Shown: piece by piece, positions 8,722 through 18,282 of the stretch
Position numbering within the stretch: position 1 is the stretch's first letter
How the letters are laid out: each line of letters begins with the position of its first letter
Origin: Salinimonas chungwhensis DSM 16280
GTDB lineage: Bacteria; Pseudomonadota; Gammaproteobacteria; Enterobacterales; Alteromonadaceae
Direction: 5' to 3'
NCBI RefSeq assembly: GCF_000378185.1
Contig: NZ_KB899377.1
Coordinates: 434,001-498,000 of the forward strand
Length of the DNA: 64,000 nt
Program-made: the position numbers and the translations under genes
Notes under the pieces: generated by a model
Told to the model about the DNA's origin: nothing
Databases searched by the model: none
Seen by the model: the letters and a program-made list of their open reading frames with translations, nothing else

Positions 8722-8997
8722 TTAGCCGAGCCTTATAAGAAAAAGTATCAGTAGAAAAAAACCGGAGAAATACAACATGATGAGTAGTGGGACAGGTATT
8801 TGTTCAGAACTTTTTGTGAAAAACTTCCATATACAAAAAACGCCTGTCAACGTAAATATGGTTACTGAGGATGCAAAAAAGACGACCATAATGGTAGCTA
8901 CTCCGCCCCAGCCATCGACCCATAAACCCTCTGATACATAAGTGACTACTACCACTAAGGCGATTGCTATACATGCGTAGTTTATAAACTTTTTCAC
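8722..8997 (-). CDS. Small hypothetical membrane protein, three helices
   Basis: 91 residues from a GTG start preceded at a suitable distance by AGGA. Three hydrophobic helices are predicted (about residues 5-22, 30-56 and 69-89) with little else; the loop KFFTKSSEQIP is polar. I recognise no family. It is isolated between the tRNA-Gly genes and a Na+/Ca2+-exchanger-type gene, an AT-richer stretch that may be accessory. A real gene is likely from the ribosome-binding site and the clean hydrophobic pattern, but not certain. Confidence 0.5.
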   Translation of the reverse strand: MKKFINYACIAIALVVVVTYVSEGLWVDGWGGVATIMVVFFASSVTIFTLTGVFCIWKFFTKSSEQIPVPLLIMLYFSGFFLLILFLIRLG

Positions 8998-9337
8998 CTG
9001 ATATTCCTATGCCAATCCCTGATCACAAAAATCATAAGCGTAGCGGATAAATTTGTTGCCCGATAGGTTTTCAGCCGGAGCATCTATAGATGATTAGCTA
9101 TCAACCACCCTCTTATTATCAGCAAATTGAACTTCTGCCAGTTGGCTAGCTTACGCGCCGCTGTTTATCAAAAAAATTGCCCTGAATTTTTTATTCGCAA
9201 TATTGGTTTAATCGCTACAAGTACTCACCCCATGATAGCCAGCGCCCAACCAGTGTTTACAAAATAAAACCTGTTGTATAGCGCCGGGTGATGTTTTACT
9301 GTGATTATTCTTTGTGTCACACGGACCTTGACCGCCC
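8998..9337. other. Intergenic region upstream of the exchanger gene
   Basis: About 340 nt without a convincing gene. It must hold divergent promoters for the small membrane protein and the exchanger at 9338. No clear operator, repeat or terminator was seen. The short frame at 9208-9612 on the minus strand is a shadow of the exchanger start. Confidence 0.5.
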
Positions 9338-10366
9338 ATGTTCGAGTCCTTATCCCTAACGCTGCTTCTCGCTGCGTTTTTTGTTGCCTGTGTAGCTGTA
9401 GTGCTGTCGTCCATTCGGGCCACACGGCTTGCCGATATTATCGCTGATCGTACTCGCATGGGCGAAGCGATGGCCGGTGGTCTGATTCTTGGCGGCGCGA
9501 CATCGCTGGCCGGTGTGGTTGTATCAGTCAACGCTGCGCTCGATGGCAACGCCTCATTTGCCTTTTCAAACGCAGTGGGTGGAATTGCGGCGCAAACGCT
9601 GTTTTTGGCCATCGCCGATACGATTTACAAAAAGGTCAACCTGGAACATGCGGCAGCGGAGCCCACCAATCTTTTTCAGGGCGTTATGCTAATAGTGCTG
9701 CTGTCTATGCCGCTCTGTGCGCTGGCCGGCCCTGAGGTCGCTTATTTCGGCGTGCATCCCATTTCCGGGGTACTCTTTGTCACGTACCTGTATGGTGTCG
9801 GCGTCTCATCGAGTATCTCTGAAACACCGATGTGGAAGCCAGTAATGACCTTTGAAACTCGAAAGGATGAGCCCGAAAACGAGAACGAAGCCCATAAATC
9901 CGCACGGGGGCCTATCGTATCGTTCATCGGCCTTGTGCTGGTAATGGGCGCAGGTGGCTGGGTTATCAGTCAAATTGGCGGCATATTTATAACCCGGTTC
10001 GGGCTCACCGCCAGTCTCGTTGGGTCGCTCATTACCGCGGTCGTCACATCGCTTCCGGAACTGGTAACCACCCTGGTGGCGGTACGGCGGGGTGCTTTGC
10101 AACTGGCTGTCGGTGGCATCATTGGCGGCAACACCTTTGATACGCTATTTCTGGTTTTTTCTGATATATCGTATCGCGAAGGGTCTCTCTACCATGCGGT
10201 GGGTACGTCAGATCTTTACTGGCTGGGAACCGGTATTCTGATGACCTCTATCCTGTTAGCCGGATTAATTGCACGGCAACGTCGCGGACCCGGGGGAATC
10301 GGGGTCGAAAGCGTGGCGATGCTTGGCATCTATTTCACCGCCGCGTTTTTCGAGATATTTCGTTAA
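9338..10366 (+). CDS. Sodium/calcium exchanger family (CaCA) membrane protein
   Basis: 342 residues, about ten transmembrane helices in two halves. The alpha-repeat-like segments are ATSLAGVVVSVNAAL...SNAVGG (about 55-85) and ITAVVTSLPELVTTLVAVR with GGIIGGNTFDT (about 233-270), which place it in the Ca2+:cation antiporter superfamily. The second repeat has the acidic residue of SLPELV, while the first has no matching acidic residue in the same place, so the ion and direction are uncertain. A hydrophilic loop rich in Glu/Asn (about 170-185) separates the halves. No good ribosome-binding site precedes the ATG. Its neighbours give no functional hint. Confidence 0.78.
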   Translation: MFESLSLTLLLAAFFVACVAVVLSSIRATRLADIIADRTRMGEAMAGGLILGGATSLAGVVVSVNAALDGNASFAFSNAVGGIAAQTLFLAIADTIYKKVNLEHAAAEPTNLFQGVMLIVLLSMPLCALAGPEVAYFGVHPISGVLFVTYLYGVGVSSSISETPMWKPVMTFETRKDEPENENEAHKSARGPIVSFIGLVLVMGAGGWVISQIGGIFITRFGLTASLVGSLITAVVTSLPELVTTLVAVRRGALQLAVGGIIGGNTFDTLFLVFSDISYREGSLYHAVGTSDLYWLGTGILMTSILLAGLIARQRRGPGGIGVESVAMLGIYFTAAFFEIFR

Positions 10367-10926
10367 AGCGCCATCAGTTGAAAAAGGCCCCAGCAACGCT
10401 CTGGTGCCTGCTACTTACCAATGACGACGGCACTGCCTGACGGCACCGTATTGTTTAGTTAAATTTCGAAGCGTATAAACGCATGTCCATTTTACGTGTC
10501 GATAAACCAGCTGCTTACACTTAACTGTCCATAATGCTTATCTCAATTGTAGAAACTGCGCTGGGTAGCAGATTTCAAATAATAAATCCTGATTTCAATG
10601 TAATAACAATAATAATAAGCTGCGACCTGTGTTTTAAGCATATTTTCTACTAACTTAAGGCCCATTAGACTAGCCTTAATTGCAGTGCTGTTGGAAATTT
10701 AACCAGTCGCAAACACCCTGCCGAGCCCCTTTTATCACTTGAGGTGGCTGCTCAAAATCAGCATTTTTATATTTACTAAAGTGTGGTAAATAGCTTGTTT
10801 GGCAAAAAGCTATCTCAGAACAGATGAAATATTTTTTTGCAACGTCAGAGCGAATTGACAGAGAGTTGCAATTGCGTAGCGTACACACTATTGTACTGGT
10901 CTTACCAGCTAACAGATTAAACTATT
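10367..10926. other. Mostly non-coding stretch between the exchanger and DUF4442 genes
   Basis: 560 nt. It starts with imperfect hairpins rich in G/C after the exchanger stop (around 10382-10446) and turns AT-rich (10530-10660, with an aataacaataataataa tract). A possible small minus-strand gene (10676-10888) is listed separately. No further feature could be supported. Confidence 0.4.
10676..10888 (-). CDS. Possible small cysteine-containing protein
   Basis: 70 codons from a GTG. The residue mix (KKYFICSEIAFCQTSYLP, then acidic/polar, ending VCDWLNFQQHCN with four or more cysteines overall) looks more protein-like than a random frame. No ribosome-binding site is obvious and no family is recognised. 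It is divergent from the DUF4442 gene. It could equally be chance. Confidence 0.25.
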   Translation of the reverse strand: MCTLRNCNSLSIRSDVAKKYFICSEIAFCQTSYLPHFSKYKNADFEQPPQVIKGARQGVCDWLNFQQHCN

Positions 10927-11418
10927 ATGGCTAAATCCAATCCATTACGCGCCTTTGCGGAAAAAGTTAATACATACCCGCCCTGGCTGTCCCGTCGTCT
11001 TTTGACCTGGATGTTCCGTTTTAAGGTAAAGCTGACCCGCACCGTCAGTCTGGATATTCTCAGTACCGACTTGCAATCTGTTACCTTCCGCCAGAAAAAT
11101 TATAAAAAAGTACAAAATCACATTGGCAGTGTGCACGCTGCAGGCATGGCGTTGTTGGCTGAATCTGCCACCGGATTTGTGGTTGGAACAAACCTGCCCG
11201 GTGACAAGCTTCCATTAATCAAATCGATGAAGCTTAATTATGTAAAGCGAGCCAGCGGTAATATGACAGCCGTGGCCAGGCTGACCGACGAGCAAATCAG
11301 GCAAATGAATGAACTGGATAAGGGAGAAGTACTGGTTGAGGTCAAGGTTACTGATGCTACAGGCATTGAACCTGTAATTTGTGAAATGCTGTGGGCATGG
11401 GTTCCCAGAAAACGCTGA
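10927..11418 (+). CDS. DUF4442 hotdog-fold protein (PaaI/YiiD-type thioesterase-like)
   Basis: 163 residues. The pattern KNYKKVQNHIGSVHAAGMALLAESATG (around 57-84) is the hotdog central helix region of DUF4442 proteins, with HAAG near the helix start and RLTDEQIRQM later. Hotdog proteins of this type are related to acyl-CoA thioesterases, but no activity can be assigned. It stands alone, convergent with the MscS gene. Confidence 0.8.
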   Translation: MAKSNPLRAFAEKVNTYPPWLSRRLLTWMFRFKVKLTRTVSLDILSTDLQSVTFRQKNYKKVQNHIGSVHAAGMALLAESATGFVVGTNLPGDKLPLIKSMKLNYVKRASGNMTAVARLTDEQIRQMNELDKGEVLVEVKVTDATGIEPVICEMLWAWVPRKR

Positions 11419-11512
11419 ACAGCCCAAGTTGACCGCGCCCGTCAGGTTTTATACAGCAGTTTTAACTTGTAAACCAGCGTGATTGGTGCGCTGCCACTGA
11501 CTTTGCTATTGA

Positions 11513-11548
11513 CCCGCCCGGGCTGGTTACCTGTCTGACCCGGGCGGG
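11513..11548. other. GC-rich inverted repeat between convergent genes
   Basis: CCCGCCCGGG (11513-11522) and CCCGGGCGGG (11539-11548) are perfect 10-bp arms around a 16-nt loop. There is no T-tract on either side, so it is not a classical intrinsic terminator, though it lies exactly between two converging genes and may block read-through or stabilise 3' ends. Confidence 0.5.
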
Positions 11549-11616
11549 GCTCTTCAAGCTTCAGCTTTAACGACAAAACAACCAATTTGCCTCTGTACGC
11601 GCTGTCCTTTTCACAC

Positions 11617-12570
11617 TTAGCTTGGCTCCTGCCTGATCATAAGCGGGTCTTTAAATGTCATTGTACGGTAAGGGAATGGGATCTCTATGCCGGCTTCATC
11701 AAGAGTGCGTTTTATTACGCTGACCACTTCACTGCGCGATCGTCTGTGATCTAGCGGTGTAGGCCCCGTCCACCAAGTAACCTCAATATCAATACTGCTG
11801 TCACCAAACCCATTAAGAAAGACCTGCACAGGATTACGGCTGTCTACAGTTTTACACGCTGCCAGGGCGTTTTCCAATAAACTAGCAGCGCGATCGGCAT
11901 CTTCACTGTAGGCCACGCCGGTCATAATAGTGATACGGCGTAAATCCTGATCAGTCAGTACATTCACTGCGTTTTTAAATAAAAATGAATTAGGTACCAC
12001 CACCAGCTCGCCGTTAGTTTTGCGGATGGTGGTCATGCGCACAGAGATATTTTCCACTTTTCCCAGAATAGATTCGCATTCAATAAAATCACCTTTTTCA
12101 AAAGGGTATTTCCACAGCAACAGCACACCGGCAAAAAAGTTTTCAAAAATTTCTTTGAATGCAAAACCGATAGCAATCGATGCTAACCCCAGGCCCCCCA
12201 GAGCCTTGGCCGGCGTTAAACCCGGAAAAACTACCATAGCAGCGAGTAACAGGCCCAGTGCCCACACACCAATGTGGGTAAGCCGCTCAAACAGCTCGCT
12301 GAGGGACTGTCGCATATGTCGGGTTAGTTTGCGTACTACCATTCCAAACACATTTGCCATTAGCCACGTCAGCAACAGGACCAGTAGCCCGGCCAATAGA
12401 TACGGCAGGTGTTCTATAAAGCTGTGAACAATGTTGACCACTGTATTTTCAAGTGTTTCATGGGGGGAAAGATCCTCCACAGCGCTTATTTTGTTCTGAG
12501 CGGTCGTATTCTGGGCGAACGTCTGGCAACTAAAAAGAAATAAGGCAACATAGAAGAATTGATTTCTCAT
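11617..12570 (-). CDS. MscS-family mechanosensitive channel
   Basis: 317 residues from ATG 12570, which gives a signal peptide (MRNQFFYVALFLFSCQTFAQ); the frame is open to 12633 but the extra 21 residues would bury it. A periplasmic stretch precedes three helices (about 55-165). The pore helix region GLGLASIAIGFAFKEIFENFFAG and the beta domain VVVPNSFLFKNAVNVLT are typical of MscS. C-terminal beta-barrel residues EIPFPYRTM close the family match. It releases solutes on hypo-osmotic shock. Monocistronic. Confidence 0.93.
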   Translation of the reverse strand: MRNQFFYVALFLFSCQTFAQNTTAQNKISAVEDLSPHETLENTVVNIVHSFIEHLPYLLAGLLVLLLTWLMANVFGMVVRKLTRHMRQSLSELFERLTHIGVWALGLLLAAMVVFPGLTPAKALGGLGLASIAIGFAFKEIFENFFAGVLLLWKYPFEKGDFIECESILGKVENISVRMTTIRKTNGELVVVPNSFLFKNAVNVLTDQDLRRITIMTGVAYSEDADRAASLLENALAACKTVDSRNPVQVFLNGFGDSSIDIEVTWWTGPTPLDHRRSRSEVVSVIKRTLDEAGIEIPFPYRTMTFKDPLMIRQEPS

Positions 12571-12802
12571 TGGCGATAATTGAATTGATAACCAGATGGC
12601 TAAGTGTATATGATCCCGCGATCTTTGCGGCAAATTCTTTGTCGATAACGTTTAATCAGCGAGTGCCGACCTTATAAAGCAGGTGCTCGAATAAGATGCA
12701 ATCAGTCAGACATAGCAAGTAGACAGTAATGATGGATGTGTATGCACTTCGAACCCAGGATGTTCAGGCGTTTGCGCTCATTCAATTTGTATCAGGTGGA
12801 AA

Positions 12803-13126
12803 ATGAAACTGATAGCCATGCTAAGAAACAAGCTAATTGCCTTAAACTATAAGCGCAACGATTTAAAAATTATTGAGGGCATTGCTGAGCATACATTTGA
12901 AAATATATTGACCAGTTATAGGGAGAACGGCTGGGAGCAGACAGATGCTTATCGTAGCTTTGATGCCACGTATGAGAAATGGCACTGCAACCTGAGAAAA
13001 GGCAGCAGCGTTCTTTGTTGTCGGTGGACAAAAAGCGACGCTGGCAGCATTTCGGGGCTGACCAGAATCATCCAGCCCCTGGCTGCAAAGATATCCCTTA
13101 CCGCACGTGATTCGCCAAGCCGTTGA
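12803..13126 (+). CDS. Hypothetical protein
   Basis: 107 residues with a ribosome-binding site (aggtgg) 4-5 nt upstream of the ATG. The N-terminal two-thirds (EGIAEHTFENILTSYRENGWEQ) look like a folded, charged protein; the C-terminal third (SISGLTRIIQPLAAKISLTA) is less so. No family is recognised. Convergent with kynU. Confidence 0.5.
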   Translation: MKLIAMLRNKLIALNYKRNDLKIIEGIAEHTFENILTSYRENGWEQTDAYRSFDATYEKWHCNLRKGSSVLCCRWTKSDAGSISGLTRIIQPLAAKISLTARDSPSR

Positions 13127-13157
13127 TCGGGCCTAAGTTATAGGCATTTATTATCAA

Positions 13158-13199
13158 TGTGAGCCGAAAAAGGAGCAGCAATGCCGCTTTTTCCTCACT
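13158..13199. terminator. Possible bidirectional terminator between the hypothetical gene and kynU
   Basis: Interrupted stem: GTGAG and GAAAAAG on the left pair with CTTTTTC and CTCAC on the right, with a T-rich stretch (gtttttttg) a little further along the plus strand. It lies between two convergent genes. Weak by eye. Confidence 0.35.
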
Positions 13200-13234
13200 T
13201 TGCTCGTTTTTTTGCAAATAATACTTGCGATAAC

Positions 13235-14470
13235 TTACGTCACCGTTGCACGCTGTTTATATTTGTCTTTCTGGTAGCGCTTTTCATGCATCACCTTTTG
13301 CAATATTTCTACAGCATTGGCGATATCAGCAAAGCTTAAATATAAGGGAGTAAAGCCAAAGCGCACAATATCCGGGGCGCGAAAGTCCGGCACTACACCA
13401 TTGTCGATCAAGGCCTGACAAATAGCATACGCGTCGTCGTGACAAAAAGACAACTGGCTGCCTCTTTGGCTGGTATCTTCGGGTGAACACAAAATCAGTT
13501 CATCCAGGTCGGTGTGTTGCTGCTTGAGCTGTAAAAAAAGCTGGGTCAATGCTACAGATTTTTCACGAACTGTGGTCATATCAATATCGTTGAATACATC
13601 CAAAGCAGCATCCAGAGCAGCCATTGCAATTATCGACGGTGTTCCGGCTAAAAATTGCTTAATTCCAGGCGCCGGCTGGTAGTCTTGTGAAAATGCAAAC
13701 GGATTAGCATGGCCCATCCAACCTGCTAAAGGCTGGTTTATCTTCTCATGATGCCTGGTGGCGGCATATAAAAAAGCAGGCGCACCAGGGCCGCCATTGA
13801 GGTACTTGTAGCCACAACCAACGGCAAAATCCACCCCGCAGTCATCTAAGTTTAACGGTACAGCACCTGCGCTGTGCGCCAAATCCCAGATGACCAGAAT
13901 GCCTTTAGCATGGGCCAGCCGGGTCAGGCGTTGCATATCGTGAAGCTGACCTGAGCGAAAGTTAATGTGGGTGAGCATCAATACCGCTACATCTTCGGTA
14001 AGTGCGTGTTCGATACTATCGGCCGCTACTGTGAGTAAATTACAGCGTTTTTCACCAAGTAAAGCCTGCACCCCCTGAACCATGTATAAATCGGTCGGAA
14101 AGTTACCTTGTTCTGAGACCACCGTGGCTCGACCAGGCTGCATCTCCAGCGCTGTTATCAGCAATTTGTAAAGATTCACTGAAATCGAATCACACACAAT
14201 AACCTGTCCGGGGCCGGCACCGAGCAGGGACGCGATTTTATCACCGGTTTTTTGCGGCAGGTCAATCCAGCCGTGTTTGTTCCATGAGCCGATTAAGTCG
14301 TTGCCCCACTGGTGCGTCACCACTTCCTGTACTCGCTGAATACTGGCATGGGGTAGGGCGCCTAACGAGTTGCCGTCCAGATAGATAACATCTTCAGGTA
14401 AGTCAAACAGCGCCCGTTTCGCGGCGAGCGGATCCTGGTCATCCAGCTGTTCAATAGTGTATAACGTCAT
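13235..14470 (-). CDS. kynU: Kynureninase
   Basis: 411 residues, usual length. It is a PLP fold-type I enzyme: YLDGNSLGALP near the N-terminus, LTHINFRSG, WDLAHSAGAVPL (PLP Asp), and the Schiff-base lysine in GCGYKYLNGGPGAPAF (K222). It cleaves L-kynurenine to anthranilate and alanine (or the 3-hydroxy compound) in tryptophan breakdown. Four bases separate it from the upstream lipoprotein hydrolase gene, which carries an HGGxW motif like that of arylformamidases. No tryptophan dioxygenase gene is in the window. Confidence 0.95.
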   Translation of the reverse strand: MTLYTIEQLDDQDPLAAKRALFDLPEDVIYLDGNSLGALPHASIQRVQEVVTHQWGNDLIGSWNKHGWIDLPQKTGDKIASLLGAGPGQVIVCDSISVNLYKLLITALEMQPGRATVVSEQGNFPTDLYMVQGVQALLGEKRCNLLTVAADSIEHALTEDVAVLMLTHINFRSGQLHDMQRLTRLAHAKGILVIWDLAHSAGAVPLNLDDCGVDFAVGCGYKYLNGGPGAPAFLYAATRHHEKINQPLAGWMGHANPFAFSQDYQPAPGIKQFLAGTPSIIAMAALDAALDVFNDIDMTTVREKSVALTQLFLQLKQQHTDLDELILCSPEDTSQRGSQLSFCHDDAYAICQALIDNGVVPDFRAPDIVRFGFTPLYLSFADIANAVEILQKVMHEKRYQKDKYKQRATVT

Positions 14471-14474
14471 AGGC

Positions 14475-15341
14475 TCACTTATTTTTTAATAGTTCGATAA
14501 AGACCGCAAATGCCGGCGTTCCGGGATGCAACCAGTCAAAATGTCCTGCCCCGGGAACCTGCCTGAATGCCTTATCTGTCAGTGGATTTGCCGGTAACGG
14601 CACAATCGTGTCCAGTTCACCGGACAGAATGTTAACATCACCCCTCAGCTTAGCATTTAACAGGTTTGCCCGTGCATATTCAGCGGTGCGCTGTGCGTGG
14701 GTTCCGCCCATAAACGAATGAGTGGCGCGCTGGCAACTGTTCTGACCTTGCCCATAGGTTTCAATATCTATAATAGGGGCCAGACCCAGCGTATTTGTTA
14801 TGGGGCGCGCGACTTGTGGTTCAGCCAGCATTGCCAGATGGCCGCCGGCAGAATGCCCCGTAAGTGTAACAGACTGAAGATCCACAGCGTCATTGTCTTG
14901 CAACTGAATATAGTTGATGGCCTGGACTACATCATGAAGGCTTCCCGGCCAGCCCCCACCCGGATCACCCGTACGCCGGTACTCCACAGACCATACCGCA
15001 AAGCCGGCCCGGGCTAATGCTGTGGCCATGGCGTAACTGTGACTCAGATCGTAGTCTGATAGCCAGCAGCCGCCGTGAATAAAGATAACCAGCGGGGCGG
15101 CGACTCTGGTATCAGCAGGCAGCCATAACTTACCAAATTGCAGCGGATCACTGCCGTAGCTGAGGGTTTTATCGGCTTCCCGGTAGTCTAGTTGCAGCAC
15201 CTGGCTGAAGCTCACATTTTCTGCAAAAGGATAAATTCCCCAGTCTGTTTCTACCAGTTGAGGCGGCTGGCTAACGGGAGACGGACCAATCTGACATCCG
15301 CTTATAACGATTAATCCGATTAAAAGAGCCCAAACGCGCAT
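14475..15341 (-). CDS. Alpha/beta-hydrolase lipoprotein, candidate kynurenine formamidase
   Basis: 288 residues from ATG 15341, which yields a lipoprotein signal (LLIGLIVISGC, Cys at residue 16); an upstream in-frame start at 15389 would spoil it. The esterase/lipase motifs are HGGCW (oxyanion hole), GHSAGGH (nucleophile Ser) and AGHFDWLHP (catalytic His). HGGxW is also the hallmark of arylformamidases, and the gene is 4 nt upstream of kynU in the same direction, so hydrolysis of N-formylkynurenine is an attractive guess. Against it, the lipobox places the enzyme at the membrane outside the cytosol. A general carboxylesterase remains possible. Confidence 0.8.
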   Translation of the reverse strand: MRVWALLIGLIVISGCQIGPSPVSQPPQLVETDWGIYPFAENVSFSQVLQLDYREADKTLSYGSDPLQFGKLWLPADTRVAAPLVIFIHGGCWLSDYDLSHSYAMATALARAGFAVWSVEYRRTGDPGGGWPGSLHDVVQAINYIQLQDNDAVDLQSVTLTGHSAGGHLAMLAEPQVARPITNTLGLAPIIDIETYGQGQNSCQRATHSFMGGTHAQRTAEYARANLLNAKLRGDVNILSGELDTIVPLPANPLTDKAFRQVPGAGHFDWLHPGTPAFAVFIELLKNK

Positions 15342-16043
15342 TTTGTTACCTTTACATCTGCTTAGCACCATATAGGAGCAACAAAGCAAAGAAGTTGCAA
15401 GTACCGCGTTACGTGAATGATAAAAATAGCTATAAGTTAACCAGCTGGCGCTTCTTGTGTGACAGTCACATGAACATTTGAGGATCCTGACAGACTTGGT
15501 TTGACATCACCTTTTCTTCACCCTAAAAAAACGTCTATCAGAATTTTTACATTGCGCTCAGAACAGAGCGCTGCGCTTTAGCAGCGTATGGCTCATTCCT
15601 GACTGCATTAAAGGAAGATAGCCTGGCGCCAGCCACCGACCTTGAACGAGGTTACATAGAAGTGCTAGGGAAACACGACCACCAGCAACGTTAGCAGAGC
15701 GCGCCTGCCATAAGTACATGGCGCGTATACACCGGCCTTAAACTGCCAGTATTTACTTAGGAGGCTGGCACCGTAATGAAAATGAAGCAGATCAACAAGG
15801 GCCAACAATAGATACACCTGAAAGGGGCCATTTCATGAGTGACGAGCAATGTTATAAAGTTGTTAAATATTGCTAATTTCCGGTTTTTATAGCATTCATG
15901 CGAACTGTTTGTCCTATTTATATTCTATACGAGAACATATATTTCACTTTTTTGTGTTTTTACTGTTTTATCTTTCCTGGTCCTTCGATATAGTCCGGCT
16001 ATAGGCGATATTTTATTTCCGGGCAACCAGAGGAGAGACGACA
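15342..16043. other. Long intergenic region upstream of ilvI
   Basis: About 700 nt between the divergent lipoprotein hydrolase gene and ilvI. It contains a small hairpin (GCTGC...GCAGC near 15570-15588) and an AT-rich stretch just before ilvI (15840-15990) suited to promoters or a global regulator such as Lrp. I saw no Leu/Val/Ile-rich leader peptide and no attenuator hairpin with a T-run, so classic ilv attenuation is not supported. Confidence 0.45.
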
Positions 16044-17762
16044 GTGAAAATGATGTCGGGCGCCGCCATGGTGGTGGAGGCGTTGAAAGATGTAGGTGTT
16101 ACGCACGTGTTTGGTTATCCCGGTGGTGCGGTCCTGGATATTTATGATGCACTGTTTGCACAAGATGAGGTTAAGCACGTTCTGGTACGCCATGAGCAGG
16201 CTGCTGCCCATATGGCAGATGGATATGCCCGCTCTACAGGTAAAACAGGCACCGTACTGGTTACTTCCGGACCGGGGGCAACCAATACAATTACCGGTAT
16301 TGCTACCGCTTATATGGATTCAATACCTATGGTCGTGCTCTCCGGCCAGGTGCCTTCAATGCATATCGGTGAGGATGCGTTTCAGGAGACCGATATGGTG
16401 GGGTGCTCACGTCCCATTGTAAAACACAGTTTTCTGGTCAAGCGTGCCGTCGATATTCCTGAAGCTATCGCGAAGGCTTTTTATATTGCTAATACCGGCC
16501 GGCCCGGACCTGTCGTAGTGGATTTGCCCAAAGACATTGTTAATGTGCAGGAAGAGCATCCTTATTCGTTCCCCCAGGATGTCAGCATGCGCTCTTACAA
16601 CCCCACTGAAAAAGGGCACGCTAAGCAAATTAAAAAAGCGGTACAGTCACTGACCACAGCAAAACGGCCTGTTTTATATGTGGGTGGCGGAGCCATCGCC
16701 AGTGATGCCTCAGCGATAGTTACAGAGCTTGCCGAGCGGCTCAATGCGCCGGTTACCTGCACACTTATGGGGCTTGGTGCTATTTCCGGTACCCATGAAC
16801 AATTTGTCGGAATGCTGGGCATGCACGGTACCCTCGAAGCGAATAAATGCATGCATAATGCAGACTGCATTTTAGCGCTGGGTGCACGGTTTGATGACCG
16901 GGTTACTAACAACGTTGATAAGTTTTGTCCTCACGCTGATATTATCCACGTGGACATTGACCCTGCATCTATCTCAAAAACGGTGAACGCTCACATTCCT
17001 GTGGTGGGTAGCGTCGACAAGGTTGCGCAACAGCTGCTCAGTGCACTTGATAAGCATGATCTTAGTGAGCAGCGCACCCGGATATCACCGTGGTGGGAGC
17101 AGGTCAATCAATGGCGTTCCCGGCAATGCCTTAATTACGCTGCGAGCGAAGAAAGTATCAAGCCCCAGGCTGTGATTCAGTCTTTGTACAAACACACCGG
17201 TGGTGAGGCCTTTATTTCATCAGATGTTGGCCAGCACCAGATGTTTGCGGCACTATATTACCCTTATAAAAAACCTCGCCAGTGGATTAATTCCGGCGGT
17301 TTGGGCACCATGGGCTTTGGTTTGCCCGCTGCTATGGGCGTTCAGTTTGCGCATCCGGAGGCAGTCTCAGTGGTGGTTACCGGCGATGGCAGTATTCAGA
17401 TGAACATTCAGGAACTTTCTACCTGTCTGCAATACAACCTGCCAGTGAAAATTATTTCCCTGAATAACCGAGCGCTGGGGATGGTCAGGCAATGGCAGGA
17501 TATGAATTACAAAGGGCGATATTCGCATTCTTATATGGATTCTATGCCTGACTTTGTCAAACTTGCCGAAGCTTATGGACACGTGGGTATCAAAGTAGAA
17601 CACCCCGATGAGCTGGATGAGGCAATGAAGAGATGCTTTAGCTACACCGATCGGTTGGTATTTATGGATATAGCTGTTGATCAGAATGAGCATGTCTATC
17701 CGATGCAAATTAAACATGGCGCCATGGATGATATGCGGCTTAGTAAAACGGAGCGCACCTGA
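16044..17762 (+). CDS. ilvI: Acetolactate synthase large subunit
   Basis: 572 residues (E. coli IlvI 574). It condenses two pyruvates, or pyruvate and 2-ketobutyrate, in branched-chain amino acid synthesis, using ThDP, Mg2+ and [17 protein letters not shown] and [14 protein letters not shown] (catalytic Glu) start the Pyr domain; the ThDP motif is [23 protein letters not shown] at 16044 is chosen because GGAG lies 8 nt before it; ATG at 16050 would be 14 nt away. The stop overlaps the ilvH start by one base (TGATG), so the subunits are made coupled. Confidence 0.96.
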   Translation: MKMMSGAAMVVEALKDVGVTHVFGYPGGAVLDIYDALFAQDEVKHVLVRHEQAAAHMADGYARSTGKTGTVLVTSGPGATNTITGIATAYMDSIPMVVLSGQVPSMHIGEDAFQETDMVGCSRPIVKHSFLVKRAVDIPEAIAKAFYIANTGRPGPVVVDLPKDIVNVQEEHPYSFPQDVSMRSYNPTEKGHAKQIKKAVQSLTTAKRPVLYVGGGAIASDASAIVTELAERLNAPVTCTLMGLGAISGTHEQFVGMLGMHGTLEANKCMHNADCILALGARFDDRVTNNVDKFCPHADIIHVDIDPASISKTVNAHIPVVGSVDKVAQQLLSALDKHDLSEQRTRISPWWEQVNQWRSRQCLNYAASEESIKPQAVIQSLYKHTGGEAFISSDVGQHQMFAALYYPYKKPRQWINSGGLGTMGFGLPAAMGVQFAHPEAVSVVVTGDGSIQMNIQELSTCLQYNLPVKIISLNNRALGMVRQWQDMNYKGRYSHSYMDSMPDFVKLAEAYGHVGIKVEHPDELDEAMKRCFSYTDRLVFMDIAVDQNEHVYPMQIKHGAMDDMRLSKTERT

Positions 17763-18259
17763 TGAAAAGAATTATTTCGGTGTTAATGGAGAATGCCCCG
17801 GGCGCACTGTCACGCATTGTCGGTGTGTTTTCGCAGCGCGGTTATAATGTGGACTCGCTGTGCGTAGCGCCTACTGACGACCCGTCGTTGTCTCGTTTGA
17901 CCATCACCACCCACGGGGATAATAAAGTCATTGAGCAAATTACGAAACAGGTAAATAAGCTCATTGATGTTCTCAAAGTGGTTGATTTGACAGAGAATGC
18001 GCACGTTGAACGTGAACTGATGCTGGTAAAAGTGGCCACCAGGACTGAGACCATGCGCGCGGAAGTTAAGCGCAATACGGATATCTTCAGGGCCAGGATT
18101 GTGGATGTAAACGCCAGTAACTACACCATTGAAATTACTGGTACCACCGATAAACTCGATGCCTTTGCAACTACCATCAATCAGTGTGCGGAGATTATTG
18201 AATCTTCACGTACCGGCGTATGTGGCTTAGCCCGTGGTGAAAGAGCGTTGCGGCCCTGA
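17762..18259 (+). CDS. ilvH: Acetolactate synthase small (regulatory) subunit
   Basis: 165 residues (E. coli IlvH 163). The N-terminal ACT domain starts RIISVLMENAPGALSRIVGVF and includes the turn GYNVDSLCVAPTDD; the C-terminal half (from about 80, LMLVKVATRTETMRAEV) is the ALS_ss_C domain. It activates the large subunit and confers valine feedback inhibition. Translationally coupled to ilvI. Confidence 0.96.
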   Translation: MKRIISVLMENAPGALSRIVGVFSQRGYNVDSLCVAPTDDPSLSRLTITTHGDNKVIEQITKQVNKLIDVLKVVDLTENAHVERELMLVKVATRTETMRAEVKRNTDIFRARIVDVNASNYTIEITGTTDKLDAFATTINQCAEIIESSRTGVCGLARGERALRP

Positions 18260-18282
18260 CAGGTTGGTCAACAGCCACCCGC

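Noticed and set aside
15898..15993. 31-codon frame before ilvI as a possible leader peptide
   Set aside because: It is rich in Tyr, Phe and Cys, not Leu/Val/Ile, and no attenuator hairpin follows.
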